Assembly (NCBI RefSeq): GCF_003755185.1
Contig: NZ_RKIC01000001.1
Location: forward strand, 1 to 33,918
From: Frigoribacterium sp. PhB24
GTDB lineage: Bacteria; Actinomycetota; Actinomycetes; Actinomycetales; Microbacteriaceae
Reading direction: 5' to 3'
Length of the DNA: 33,918 bases
Shown here: one piece after another, positions 7,011 to 15,331 of the stretch
How positions within the stretch are numbered: position 1 is the first letter of the stretch
How the letters are laid out: each line of letters begins with the position of its first letter
Notes under the pieces: generated by a model
What the model was told of the DNA's origin: nothing
Database searches by the model: none
What the model saw: the letters and a program-made list of their open reading frames with translations, nothing else
Made by a program: the position numbers and the translations under genes

Positions 7011-8723
7011 TCAGCGCCCGCGACCGGACAGCAGGGCGTGCAGCAGCGGGAGGACCGAGACGCTCATCAACACCGTGCCGACCACGTCGTCGCCGCTGCG
7101 CAGGACGGCACCGGCGACGAGCAGGGCGCCGAAGAGCACGGCCGAGACCACGCGCCGGGCCGTCCGCTCGATGCGCGTGAGCTGGCGCTCGATCCGGGGG
7201 CTGCCCACCTCGAGCGTGCCGTCCTCGAGGCGCGTGACGAGGTGGTCGAGTCGGCCGGGCAGGCGCACGGCCACGGTCGCGGCGTCGACGGCGCGGCGCG
7301 TGACGTCCTGCACCGCGTTGCCCCGCTCGTCACGGATCAGCTGGGCGGCGTAGGGCTCCACCGAGTCCCACAGGTTGAAGGCGGGGTCGAGCGCGCTGGC
7401 GACCCCCGAGGTCAACGTCATCGCGCGCAGGACGAGCAGGAAGTCCTCGGGCAGCTGGAACGGCAACGACCGGATGAGGTCGCCGAACTGTCCGGCGAAC
7501 TCGCGGTACTCGCGAGGGTCGACCTGGCGCAGCTCGGCGAAGCCCATGCCGCCGAACCGGGCGAAGGTGGCGGTCACGGCCCGCTCGAGTCCGACCGTGT
7601 CGGCGCTCGGCAGCAGGACCCCGAGGTCGCGCATGGCGGCCACCATGCCCGAGCCGTCCCGGGAGGCGGCGGCGATCAGCAGCGTGCGCAGCCCCGTGCG
7701 GGTGCCCGTCGGCACCTCGCCCATCATGCCGAAGTCGATGAAGGTGAGCTTCCACGGTCGCCGACCGTCGACCGCGTCGGGCACGGGCGTGACGAAGATG
7801 TTGCCGGGATGCGGGTCGGCGTGGAAGAACCCATGGGTGAAGAGCTGCTCGAACATCACCTCGGCGAAGACGGGGGCGACCTCGGCCGGGTCGATGCCGG
7901 CGGCTGCGAGGGCCTCGACGTCGGTGATCTTGATCGCCGAGACGTCGTCCAGCACGAGGACGCGCCGCGTGGTCCGCTCCCAGACGACGTCGGGCACGCT
8001 CACGCGGTCGTCGCCGGCGAAGTCGGCGGCGAACCGGGCCGAGTTGGCGGCTTCGTTGAGGTAGTCGATCTCCTCGAGGCTGGTGCGGGCGAACTCCTCG
8101 ACGAGGGCCGGGGCGTCGACCCGGTCCGACACCAACCGGACGTGGCTGAGCCAGCCGCCGACACGACGGAGCGCCGCCAGGTCGACGTCGACGACGGCGT
8201 CGATTCCGGGCCGCTGCACCTTGAGCACGACGTCGGTCAGCCCCGTGTCGGCCGCGTCGACGGGCCCGAGCGTCGCGCGGTGCGCCTGCCCGAGCGACGC
8301 GGCGGCGATGGGCGTCTCGGCCACCGACGCGAAGACCTGCCCCAGGGGTCGGCGCAGCTCGGCCTCGGCCAGCGCGCGGATGCCCGCGAAGGGGACGGGC
8401 GTGACCTCGTCCTGCAGCCCCTCGAGTTCTTTCGTGATCTCGGGTGGCAGCACGTCGAGACGCGACGACAGGTACTGGCCGACCTTGATCATCAGGCCGC
8501 CGAGGTCGAGCGCCAGCGTGTGGAAGCCCCGGGCGAAGCGCCGCATCCGGCGGGCTCGGGTGCGCTCCGCCAGCCGTCGCAGGCCGAACCGCGGGAGGAC
8601 GAGCTCGAACCACCAGGTGACGGCGAGGTGCCGCGAGGCGAACCGGAGGATGCGGCGGTAGCGCGCACGACCGGCCCGGTCACGCACCGGAGGACTGGAC
8701 GCGGAGGGTTCGGTCGACGCCAC
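7011..8723 (-). CDS. ABC1/UbiB/AarF-family atypical kinase-like protein
   Basis: A 570-residue member of the UbiB (AarF/ADCK) family, atypical protein-kinase-like ATPases linked to quinone or isoprenoid lipid homeostasis. Diagnostic elements are in order: KVGQ (80-83), the Ala-rich loop AAASLGQAH (140-148) replacing the kinase P-loop, LKVQRPG with Lys168, HADPHPGNIF (301-310), and FIDFGMMG carrying the metal-binding Asp330. Two C-terminal hydrophobic segments (~520-568) would anchor it in the membrane. The start is taken at the GTG 5 nt after the PadR stop; continuing open frame upstream overlaps PadR and lacks family similarity. Co-transcription with PadR is likely. The substrate is unknown. 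Confidence 0.85.
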   Translation of the reverse strand: MASTEPSASSPPVRDRAGRARYRRILRFASRHLAVTWWFELVLPRFGLRRLAERTRARRMRRFARGFHTLALDLGGLMIKVGQYLSSRLDVLPPEITKELEGLQDEVTPVPFAGIRALAEAELRRPLGQVFASVAETPIAAASLGQAHRATLGPVDAADTGLTDVVLKVQRPGIDAVVDVDLAALRRVGGWLSHVRLVSDRVDAPALVEEFARTSLEEIDYLNEAANSARFAADFAGDDRVSVPDVVWERTTRRVLVLDDVSAIKITDVEALAAAGIDPAEVAPVFAEVMFEQLFTHGFFHADPHPGNIFVTPVPDAVDGRRPWKLTFIDFGMMGEVPTGTRTGLRTLLIAAASRDGSGMVAAMRDLGVLLPSADTVGLERAVTATFARFGGMGFAELRQVDPREYREFAGQFGDLIRSLPFQLPEDFLLVLRAMTLTSGVASALDPAFNLWDSVEPYAAQLIRDERGNAVQDVTRRAVDAATVAVRLPGRLDHLVTRLEDGTLEVGSPRIERQLTRIERTARRVVSAVLFGALLVAGAVLRSGDDVVGTVLMSVSVLPLLHALLSGRGR

Positions 8724-8728
8724 CCTCG

Positions 8729-9271
8729 TCAGTCTCTGGCGAGGATCGAGTAGATGCGACGACGCGCCTCGTCGAGCACCGCCACCGCCTCGTCGACCTG
8801 CTCGGGCGAACCCGTGCGGCCGACCTGCGCCGTGGCGCGAGCCAGGTCGACGCCGGCCTTGGGCAGGGCACGGAACCGGTCGCCCGTGGCGGAGCGCTCG
8901 GGCTCCCACGGAGCCGAGGGGTCGACCCCGGCGGCGGCACGACCGGCGTCGGTGAGCGAGTAGACCTTGCGGCCGTCGGTCTCCTCGGCGGCGACGAGCC
9001 CTTCGTCGGCGAGCAACTGCAGGGTCGGGTACACGGACCCGGCGCTGGGTTTCCAGTCGCCGCCGCTGCGATCGTCGATCTCGCGGATGATCTGGTAGCC
9101 GTGCATCGGTCGTTCGGCGAGCAGAGCGAGGATCGCGGCACGCACCTCGCCGCGCGGAGCCCGGGTGCCCTCGCGGCGGTCGAAGGTCGAGCGGAGCTGC
9201 TCCATGGCCTGCCACATGCCGTCGAGGCCGGTGCCGAAGCCGAAGGTGCCGGGTGCTGACGTGCTGCTCAT
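8729..9271 (-). CDS. PadR-family transcriptional regulator
   Basis: A 180-residue winged-helix repressor. After a Gly-rich start (~1-38) the PadR domain runs from about 40 to 112: RAAILALLAERPMHGYQIIREID, SAGSVYPTLQLLADEGLV and GRKVYSLTDAG match the family closely. The C-terminal ~60 residues include a helical part (QVDEAVAVLDEARRRIYSIL) for dimerisation. AAGGAG 6 nt before the ATG decides the start. It lies first in a two-gene operon with the UbiB-like gene. Repeats at 9306-9322 in its upstream region look like an autoregulatory site. Confidence 0.9.
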   Translation of the reverse strand: MSSTSAPGTFGFGTGLDGMWQAMEQLRSTFDRREGTRAPRGEVRAAILALLAERPMHGYQIIREIDDRSGGDWKPSAGSVYPTLQLLADEGLVAAEETDGRKVYSLTDAGRAAAGVDPSAPWEPERSATGDRFRALPKAGVDLARATAQVGRTGSPEQVDEAVAVLDEARRRIYSILARD

Positions 9272-9305
9272 GGTGTTCTCCTTCTCGAGGGTGGAATGGG
9301 GTCGA

Positions 9306-9322
9306 ACGATACCCGGACGATA
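9306..9322. promoter_or_regulatory. Candidate PadR operator
   Basis: Two ACGATA copies start at 9306 and 9317, 11 bp (about one helical turn) apart, the second continuing into TATACC. AT-rich CGATATA-like half-sites are typical of PadR autoregulation, and this is the only AT-rich patch upstream of padR. Binding is inferred. Confidence 0.45.
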
Positions 9323-9482
9323 TACCCCGGCCCGCGGCCGGTCGGGGCTGACGCCCAGGCAGGAGGCGCGGCCGCGGAAATCCCGAACGGTCCTGTTCTG
9401 GGGGTGCCCGCCCACTCGGACGGGGGGTTCGGGCCGCCGGACCAGGGTGGTTGAGTTCCATTCGTGGGCATGAACCCCCACC

Positions 9483-9603
9483 GACGGCTCGCTGCCGTCA
9501 CCTCTCCGGCGTTCCCCGACGTCCGCCGGCGAGCCCTGCTGCCTCGGCGTTCCCCGACGTCCGCCGAGGCGGCAGGACCTCCGTCGTTCCCCGACGTCCG
9601 ACG
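9483..9603. repeat. Hairpin cluster: three identical loops on covarying stems
   Basis: The 386-nt gap 9272-9657 between padR and the metalloprotease holds a tandem hairpin array. TTCCCCGACGTC occurs three times as a loop, each framed by a different perfect stem: CCGGCG/CGCCGG (core 9510-9528), GCCTCGGCG/CGCCGAGGC (9542-9571) and CTCCGTCG/CGACGGAG (core 9585-9603). Units are spaced 38 and 37 nt apart. A fourth hairpin, GACGGC/GCCGTC (9483-9499), has a different loop. Stem changes are compensatory, so folding is conserved rather than sequence. Function unknown. Confidence 0.75.
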
Positions 9604-9657
9604 GAGCCGCACGTCCCTCGGTGACGACCCGCGCCTCCGAGGCCCCTGGAGTCCGCC

Positions 9658-11679
9658 ATGCCCTCGTTCCCGACCCGCCGCCTCGCGGCCACCGCCGCCG
9701 CCACGGCCCTGGTGTTGACCGCCCTCGCGGCCGCGCCGGCCCAGGCCGCCGCCCCCTCGCCCGCCTCGGCCGGCGCCGCCCCGAGCACGGTGGCCGCCGC
9801 CTCGACGGCCACCGGGGGCGTCGCGGCCGACCTGTCCCGCGACATGGTGAAGGTGCCCGCCGCGCCCCTGCTCGAGGCCCGGACCGACGACGCCGTGTCA
9901 CCGGCGACGGGAGTGACGACCCACCCGGTCTACGTCAGCGTCGCCACGGTGACGGCCGCGACCTCGGACGACTCCCCCACGCCGCCCGACGACGCCTCGA
10001 TCCGCGCCGCCGTCACTCAGCTGCACGACTACTGGTGGGAGGAGTCGGGCCACACCGTTGACGTGACGCTCGCCGGCATCGAGACCCGCCCGCTCGACCA
10101 GGCCTCGTGCGTCCCCGCCACGGTGCTCAACACGGTCCACGCCTCGGCCTTCGGGGGCCGGTTCGCCAAGTACGCGTGGGCCGGCACCAACGAGCACCTC
10201 ATCGTCCTGAGCCGCGAGACCTGCGGCACGACGGCGACGGCGTTCGGCACGGTCGGCGGCGACGGCGGCGAGGTGTTCAGCTCGTACGGCACGGGCGCCG
10301 CGCTCGGCGTCCCGGTCCTGCTGCACGAGTTCGGCCACAACCTGGGCTTCGGCCACGCCGGCGCCGGCATGTGTCGCAGCACGACCTCGTTCGACGGGGC
10401 CGCGAGCGACTACCGCTATGCCACGTCCACCGACACCCCTGCCGCCTGCCCCGTGCTCGAGTACGGCGACTTCCTCGACATCATGGGCTACTCGATCTCG
10501 TCGGCCCGTCCCCACCTGTCGTCCGCGCAGCGCGTCCGAGCCGGCTTCCTGACCGACGTCACCACGCTCAGCGGTGCCGGCACCGCCCGCCAGGTCGTCG
10601 TCGCCTCGCTCGACGGCACCGCGAAGGGCCGCGCCCTGAAGGTCGTCGACCCGATCAGCGGGCAGGGCTACTACGTCGAGTACCGCACCGCCACCGGGAC
10701 GGACGCGAGCAGCGCCGAGTTCGGCGGCCGGGCGGCGTCCTGCGCGCTCGTCGCGTCGGGCTTCACCCGCTGCGCGCTCACGAGCGACAGGACGACCGGC
10801 AGCGTGCGGGTGCTCCGACCGCTGACCCTCGCGGGCAGCACGGTGTCGACCGTCGCCCTCGCCGTCGGTCTCGACGCGAAGCGCGACCCCAGCCGTCGCG
10901 ACACGCACCTCGACGCGGGCGAGTCGTTCACGAGCGCGAACGGCGGGTTCACCGTGTCGGTCCGCTCGATGACGCCGTCGGGAGGCGCGGTGCTGGACGT
11001 CACGCTCGCCGGGGGGTCCGCCAAGGTGCCCGCCTCCGCTCCGGCCCCGACCCTGTCGGCCCCGGCGCCCGCGACCGCACCCGCGACGACGACCAGTCGC
11101 CTGAGCGTCGACCGCACCCGCCAGACCCACGGCTCGAGCACCCCGATCACGACGACCACCCAGGTCGTCGCGTCGGACGGCTCGGCCCCGAGCGGGACGG
11201 TGACGCTCCGGGACGGCACGGCCGTCGTCGGCAGCACGAAGGTCGGGTCCGACGGGCGCGCCACGGTGACCCTGCCGGGGACGACCGCGGCGGGCACCCA
11301 CCAGCTGCGCGCCTCCTTCGTCCCTGCCACGTCCGCACAGGCGGCGTCGGACTCGTCGATCGTCGGCGTGACCGTCGACAAGGCCTCCTCGTCCAGCGCG
11401 TTGACCCGCGGGAGGACGGCGATCACCAAGAACAAGGCGGCGACGGTCACGGTCACCGTGTCGGCCCCCGGCGTCCCCCGCCCCACCGGCACCGTGACCG
11501 TGACCTCGGGTGGCAGGACCGTCGGCACCGCCACCGTCTCGGCCGACGGAGCAGGACGCGTCACCGTGCCGGTCGGGACCTTCACCCGCGGGGGCACGTA
11601 CGTCCTGTCCGCGTCGTACGCCGGGTCGGGCAACGTGTCCGCCAGCGTCTCGAAGCGGATGATCGTCGTCCTGCGCTGA
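9658..11679 (+). CDS. Secreted zinc metalloprotease with C-terminal Ig-like domains
   Basis: A 673-residue extracellular protease. Residues 1-31 are a signal peptide (MPSFPTRR start, Ala/Leu core, AQA end). A propeptide-like Ala/Thr region precedes the catalytic domain (~88-340). Zinc ligands are visible in HEFGHNLGFGH (223-233: His223, His227, His233, catalytic Glu224), with a Met-turn DIMGYS at 275-280. This places it with metzincins of gametolysin (M11)-like type. The region ~480-673 holds two bacterial Ig-like repeats (SGTVTLRDGTAVVGS and TGTVTVTSGGRTVGTAT) that may bind the cell surface or a polymer. GGAG 7 nt before the ATG fixes the start. It is a monocistronic gene divergent from padR. 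Confidence 0.85.
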   Translation: MPSFPTRRLAATAAATALVLTALAAAPAQAAAPSPASAGAAPSTVAAASTATGGVAADLSRDMVKVPAAPLLEARTDDAVSPATGVTTHPVYVSVATVTAATSDDSPTPPDDASIRAAVTQLHDYWWEESGHTVDVTLAGIETRPLDQASCVPATVLNTVHASAFGGRFAKYAWAGTNEHLIVLSRETCGTTATAFGTVGGDGGEVFSSYGTGAALGVPVLLHEFGHNLGFGHAGAGMCRSTTSFDGAASDYRYATSTDTPAACPVLEYGDFLDIMGYSISSARPHLSSAQRVRAGFLTDVTTLSGAGTARQVVVASLDGTAKGRALKVVDPISGQGYYVEYRTATGTDASSAEFGGRAASCALVASGFTRCALTSDRTTGSVRVLRPLTLAGSTVSTVALAVGLDAKRDPSRRDTHLDAGESFTSANGGFTVSVRSMTPSGGAVLDVTLAGGSAKVPASAPAPTLSAPAPATAPATTTSRLSVDRTRQTHGSSTPITTTTQVVASDGSAPSGTVTLRDGTAVVGSTKVGSDGRATVTLPGTTAAGTHQLRASFVPATSAQAASDSSIVGVTVDKASSSSALTRGRTAITKNKAATVTVTVSAPGVPRPTGTVTVTSGGRTVGTATVSADGAGRVTVPVGTFTRGGTYVLSASYAGSGNVSASVSKRMIVVLR

Positions 11680-11686
11680 CGTCCGC

Positions 11687-11834
11687 GGCGCCTCCTGCTC
11701 TTGCGCGCCGCGCCGGCCCGGTTGCCCCCCTGCCAGCCTGCAGCGCGACGAAGAACCCGGTTCCGAACGATGCACCCAGAAGGAACGGGGCGCATGGTTC
11801 GGAACCGGGTGCGAGGCGGCAGGATGCGCGGGTC
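11687..11834. repeat. Palindromic intergenic element, copy 1
   Basis: The core is a 19-bp stem with one mismatch (11755-11773 / 11792-11810, arm starting ACCCGGTTCCGAAC) and an 18-nt loop containing CCCAGAAGGAACGGGG. Outside it lie imperfect terminal inverted repeats GCGCCTCCTGC (11688-11698) and GCAGGATGCGC. It sits between the convergent metalloprotease and SDR genes, so the core may terminate either. It shares architecture and loop with copy 2, suggesting a mobile or REP/MITE-like family. Confidence 0.7.
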
Positions 11835-11885
11835 GGCGACCGGCGGAGGCGCCGGCCGTCGACTCACGACGCCCCCGCGCGTCCC

Positions 11886-12671
11886 TCAGTACTTCGCGGA
11901 CTGCCCACCGTCGATCGGCACGACCGCCGCGTTGACGTAGGTGGCGTCGTCCGACAGCAGGAACGCCACGACCGAGGCGATCTCGTCCGCCTTGCCGTAC
12001 CGCTTGGTGGGGTTGATCTGGATGAACTGCTCGGCGGCCTTCTCGGGGTTCTCGGCGTCGATCTGGCGCATCGAGGCCTCGACCATCGGCGTCCAGATGG
12101 CACCGGGCGCGATCGCGTTGACGCGGATGCCGAATTCGCCGTACTCGACGGCCGAGTTGCGGGTGAGGCCGACGACACCGTGCTTGGCCGCGGCGTAGCC
12201 CGACTGGTTGCCGACGCCCCGGATACCGCCCACGCTCGCCGTGTTCACCACGGCACCGCCGTCACCCTGCGAGCGCATGACGCCGAGCACCTTCTCGAGA
12301 CCGAGGAACACCCCGCGCAGGTTGATCGAGACGACCTTGTCGAACTCGTCCGCGCCGAACCGCTCGGTGAGGTTCTGCTTGCCCTCGATGCCGGCGTTGT
12401 TGAAGAACGCGTCGATGCGGCCGAAACGCTCGACCGTCGCCGACACGTAGCGGGCGACGTCGTCCTCGCTCGACACGTCGGCGAGGACGGTCAGCACCTC
12501 GGCACCGGGGACGGCCTCGAGCACGGCGGCCTGCGAGTCGGCGAGCCCCTTCTCGGAGACGTCGACGAGCGCGAGCTTCGCCCCCTCGCTCGCGACACGG
12601 ACGGCGGTCGCGCGGCCGAGGCCGGACCCTCCGCCGGTGATGAGGACGACCTTGTCGGTGAAACGTTCCAT
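11886..12671 (-). CDS. Short-chain dehydrogenase/reductase
   Basis: A 261-residue classical SDR that should oxidise or reduce an alcohol/ketone with NAD(H) or NADP(H) in the cytoplasm. The cofactor motif TGGGSGLG is at 12-19, NNAG at 91-94, catalytic Ser146 in NTASVGG, and YAAAK with Tyr159 and Lys163. Asp37 after the second strand (LVDVS) favours NAD over NADP. GGAG 8 nt before the ATG supports the start. It appears monocistronic and is flanked on both sides by copies of the same palindromic element. The substrate cannot be deduced; the family includes 3-oxoacyl, sugar and alcohol dehydrogenases. Confidence 0.88.
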   Translation of the reverse strand: MERFTDKVVLITGGGSGLGRATAVRVASEGAKLALVDVSEKGLADSQAAVLEAVPGAEVLTVLADVSSEDDVARYVSATVERFGRIDAFFNNAGIEGKQNLTERFGADEFDKVVSINLRGVFLGLEKVLGVMRSQGDGGAVVNTASVGGIRGVGNQSGYAAAKHGVVGLTRNSAVEYGEFGIRVNAIAPGAIWTPMVEASMRQIDAENPEKAAEQFIQINPTKRYGKADEIASVVAFLLSDDATYVNAAVVPIDGGQSAKY

Positions 12672-12801
12672 GGGACGGGCTCCGGTTCTCTCGTTCGGTG
12701 GGGCCCGACGCGGCGCCGGGCCAGTCGTCGCGCGACGTCGCGCGACTCGCTGTAAGGCTACACATGTCGCCTTACTGGGCCCTGACCGCGGTCGCCGCAC
12801 C

Positions 12802-12918
12802 GCGCCTCCTGCCTGCCTGGCCCTGGTCGCCGGACGGAGAACCCGGTGTCGAGCCATGAACCCGAAAGGAACGGGGTGCATGGTTCGAAACCGGGTTCGA
12901 GAACAGGATGCGCGGGTC
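12802..12918. repeat. Palindromic intergenic element, copy 2
   Basis: A second copy lies between the SDR start and the GH3 stop. The core stem 12840-12858 / 12879-12897 (arm starting AACCCGGTGTCGAG) pairs over 19 bp with two mismatches; the loop carries CCCGAAAGGAACGGGG. Terminal repeats GCGCCTCCTGC (12802-12812) and CAGGATGCGCGGGTC (12904-12918) match copy 1. The right end includes the GH3 stop codon, so on the minus strand the stem follows GH3 immediately and could terminate that operon. Confidence 0.7.
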
Positions 12919-15331
12919 AGCCGCCTGCGCGGCTCTCGAGCACGGGCATCTCGATCTCGACGCCGACGAGCCGCTCGTCGGCGATCGTGACCGGGTACGC
13001 CTCACCCGTGATCCGCACGGCGGCCTCGGCCTCGCGTTCGGCGCACGAGCCGCCGACCCAGAGCTCGACGTCGCCGGGCTCGACGACCCGTCGGTGGTGC
13101 CGGTCGGTCAACGCCAGACGGGTGGTGGGGACGCGGAAGACGACCCGCGCCTCCTGACCCGGTTCGAGCGCCACGCGCGCGTAGCCGAGCAGCTGCGCGA
13201 CGGGCCGGGTGACCGATCCGACGACGTCGTGGGCGTAGAGCTGCACGAGATCGGTGCCGGGGCGGTCGCCCGTGTTGGCGACCGTCACCGACGCGACGAA
13301 CGAGCCGCCGGCCGGCACCTCGCCCGCGTCGACGACCAGGTCGGACCGCCGCCACGAGGTGTACGACAGACCGTGCCCGAAGGGCAGGACCGGCGTGCTG
13401 TCGGCGCTCGTCACCTCGGACGGCCCTCCGAGCACCGGGTGCAGGTACGAGAACGGCTGCGCCCCCGCCGACCGCGGCAGCGACACCGGCAGGTGCCCGG
13501 AGGGCTCGACGCTGCCGGTCAGCACGCCGGCGACGGCGGACCCGCCCTCCTCGCCCGGGAAGAACGCCTGGACGACGGCGGCGGGCGCCCCCGCGCCCGA
13601 CACCGCCCAGCCGATGGCGTACGGCCGGCCCGAGAGCACGACCATGACGGTCGGCGTGCCGGTGGCGACGACCGCTTCGACGAGCTCGCGCTGCACCCCG
13701 GGCAGCTCGAGGCTCTCGACGTCGTTGCCCTCGCCGACGGTGCCTCGCCCGAACAGGCCGGCCCGGTCGCCGACGACCACCACGGCGACCTCGGCCCCGC
13801 GGACGGCGGCGACCGCGGCGGCGAGGCGGGACCGGTCGTCACCCTCGACGTCGCAGCCGGCCTCGACCACGACCTCGGCCGCCGGCAGCTCGGCGCGCAG
13901 GCCGTCGGCGACGGTGGGCAGCTCGAGGCCGAGCGGCACGCCGGGGTGGTGCGCCAGCACGTGGTTGACGAACGAGTAGCAGCCCATCAGGGCCTCGGCG
14001 CTGTCGCCGTTCGGGCCGACCACCGCGATCGAGTCCGGGCCGGCACCGAGGGCGCCGGCGGCACCCCGCACCAGCGGCAGCACGCCGTCGTTGGTCAGCA
14101 CGACGACCGACTCGTCGGCGAGCTGACGGGCGACCGCCCGGTGTTCGGCCGAGTCGAGCTCGATCGAGGCCGGAGGCGGCGTCTCGAACGTCTCGTCGAG
14201 CAGCCCGAGCTCCTCTTTCTCGGCCAGCACGCGCAGCACCGCACGATCGACCAGCGCCTCGTCGACCTGCCCGCTGCGGACCCGCTCGGCGAGAGGTTCG
14301 AGGTAGGCGTCGCCGGTGGGCAGCTCGACGTCGATGCCGGCCTCGAGCGCCAGCGCCGCGGCCTCGCCACGGTCGGCCGCCACCGCGTGCATCACCTGAA
14401 GGAACGCCACCGAGAAGTAGTCCGACACGACCACCCCGTCGAATCCCCACCGCCGGCGGAGCACCTCGGTGAGGTACGACGGCGTGCCGGCGACCGGCAC
14501 CCCGTCGATCTCGGCGTACGAGTTCATCACCGACCGCACCCCGCCGTCGAGCACGGCCATCTCGAACGGGGGCAGCAGCACGTCCTCGACGAACCGCGGC
14601 CCGACCTGCGCCGGCGCGTGGTTGCGCCCCGCCGCCGACGTCGAGTACCCCACGAAGTGCTTCAGCGTCGCGTGCACACCGGCCGCCTGCAGTCCCTTCA
14701 CGTAGGCGGTGCCGATGGTGCCGACGACGTACGGGTCCTCGGCGATGCACTCGTCGACGCGCCCCCACCGCGGGTCGCGGATCACGTCGAGCACGGGTGC
14801 GAGCCCCTGGTGCACGCCGAGGTCGCGCATCGACCCGCCGATCAGCCGCGCCATGCGCTCGACCAGCTCGGGGTCGAACGACGCGCCCCAGGCGAGCGGC
14901 GTCGGGAACGTCGCGGCCTGCCAGGCGGCGAGGCCCGTCAGGCACTCCTCGTGCACGAGCGCCGGGATGCCCAGGCGGGTCTCGGACCGCAGGCGGCGCT
15001 GTTCGCGCCACAACCAGGAGGCGCGCTCGACCGGGTCCACCGGCCTGGTCCCGTAGACCCGCGTCAGGTGACCGAGTCCGTGGCGGGTCGCGTCGACGTA
15101 GTCGCCCGACGTCGCCATCTCGCCCTGCATCGGGGCGACGTTCTCGGCTCCCTGGTCGACCCACCAGCCGACCAGCTGGGCGAGCTTCTCGTCGAGGGTC
15201 ATCTCGGCCAGCAGCGACGCCACCCGGTCGGAGGCGCGGGGCTCGCCGATCGTGAGGGCCTGCGGTCGGGGGGTGGTGTCGGTCATGTCGGCTCGCGCCT
15301 CCTGGTCTGTGACGGTGTCGGTGGCGGTCAT
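12917..15331 (-). CDS. Glycoside hydrolase family 3 (beta-glucosidase/xylosidase type)
   Basis: An 804-residue intracellular GH3 enzyme releasing terminal sugars from imported oligosaccharides. The order is: TIM-barrel domain (~40-350) with KHFVGYS (224-230) and the nucleophile Asp304 in GVVVSDYFS; alpha/beta sandwich domain (~400-620, including VVVVGDRAGLFGRGTVGEGNDVESLELPG); and C-terminal fibronectin III-like domain (~650-790). There is no signal peptide. The ATG at 15331 overlaps the permease stop as ATGA, implying translational coupling. An alternative ATG at 15286 follows AGGAGG at 11 nt and removes 15 poorly conserved residues; I cannot decide between them. Last gene of the LacI-regulated transport operon. 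Exact specificity (gluco- versus xylosides) is open. Confidence 0.88.
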   Translation of the reverse strand: MTATDTVTDQEARADMTDTTPRPQALTIGEPRASDRVASLLAEMTLDEKLAQLVGWWVDQGAENVAPMQGEMATSGDYVDATRHGLGHLTRVYGTRPVDPVERASWLWREQRRLRSETRLGIPALVHEECLTGLAAWQAATFPTPLAWGASFDPELVERMARLIGGSMRDLGVHQGLAPVLDVIRDPRWGRVDECIAEDPYVVGTIGTAYVKGLQAAGVHATLKHFVGYSTSAAGRNHAPAQVGPRFVEDVLLPPFEMAVLDGGVRSVMNSYAEIDGVPVAGTPSYLTEVLRRRWGFDGVVVSDYFSVAFLQVMHAVAADRGEAAALALEAGIDVELPTGDAYLEPLAERVRSGQVDEALVDRAVLRVLAEKEELGLLDETFETPPPASIELDSAEHRAVARQLADESVVVLTNDGVLPLVRGAAGALGAGPDSIAVVGPNGDSAEALMGCYSFVNHVLAHHPGVPLGLELPTVADGLRAELPAAEVVVEAGCDVEGDDRSRLAAAVAAVRGAEVAVVVVGDRAGLFGRGTVGEGNDVESLELPGVQRELVEAVVATGTPTVMVVLSGRPYAIGWAVSGAGAPAAVVQAFFPGEEGGSAVAGVLTGSVEPSGHLPVSLPRSAGAQPFSYLHPVLGGPSEVTSADSTPVLPFGHGLSYTSWRRSDLVVDAGEVPAGGSFVASVTVANTGDRPGTDLVQLYAHDVVGSVTRPVAQLLGYARVALEPGQEARVVFRVPTTRLALTDRHHRRVVEPGDVELWVGGSCAEREAEAAVRITGEAYPVTIADERLVGVEIEMPVLESRAGG

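Noticed and set aside
9510-9603. Regularly spaced repeats that could be a mini-CRISPR
   Set aside because: Only three units, the repeated part is a 12-nt hairpin loop, spacings are palindromic arms rather than unique spacers, and no cas gene is near.
13142-13156. Copy of GACCCGCGCCTCCTG inside the GH3 gene
   Set aside because: Lies within conserved coding sequence and lacks an inverted partner; counted as chance or codon-driven, not as a terminator.
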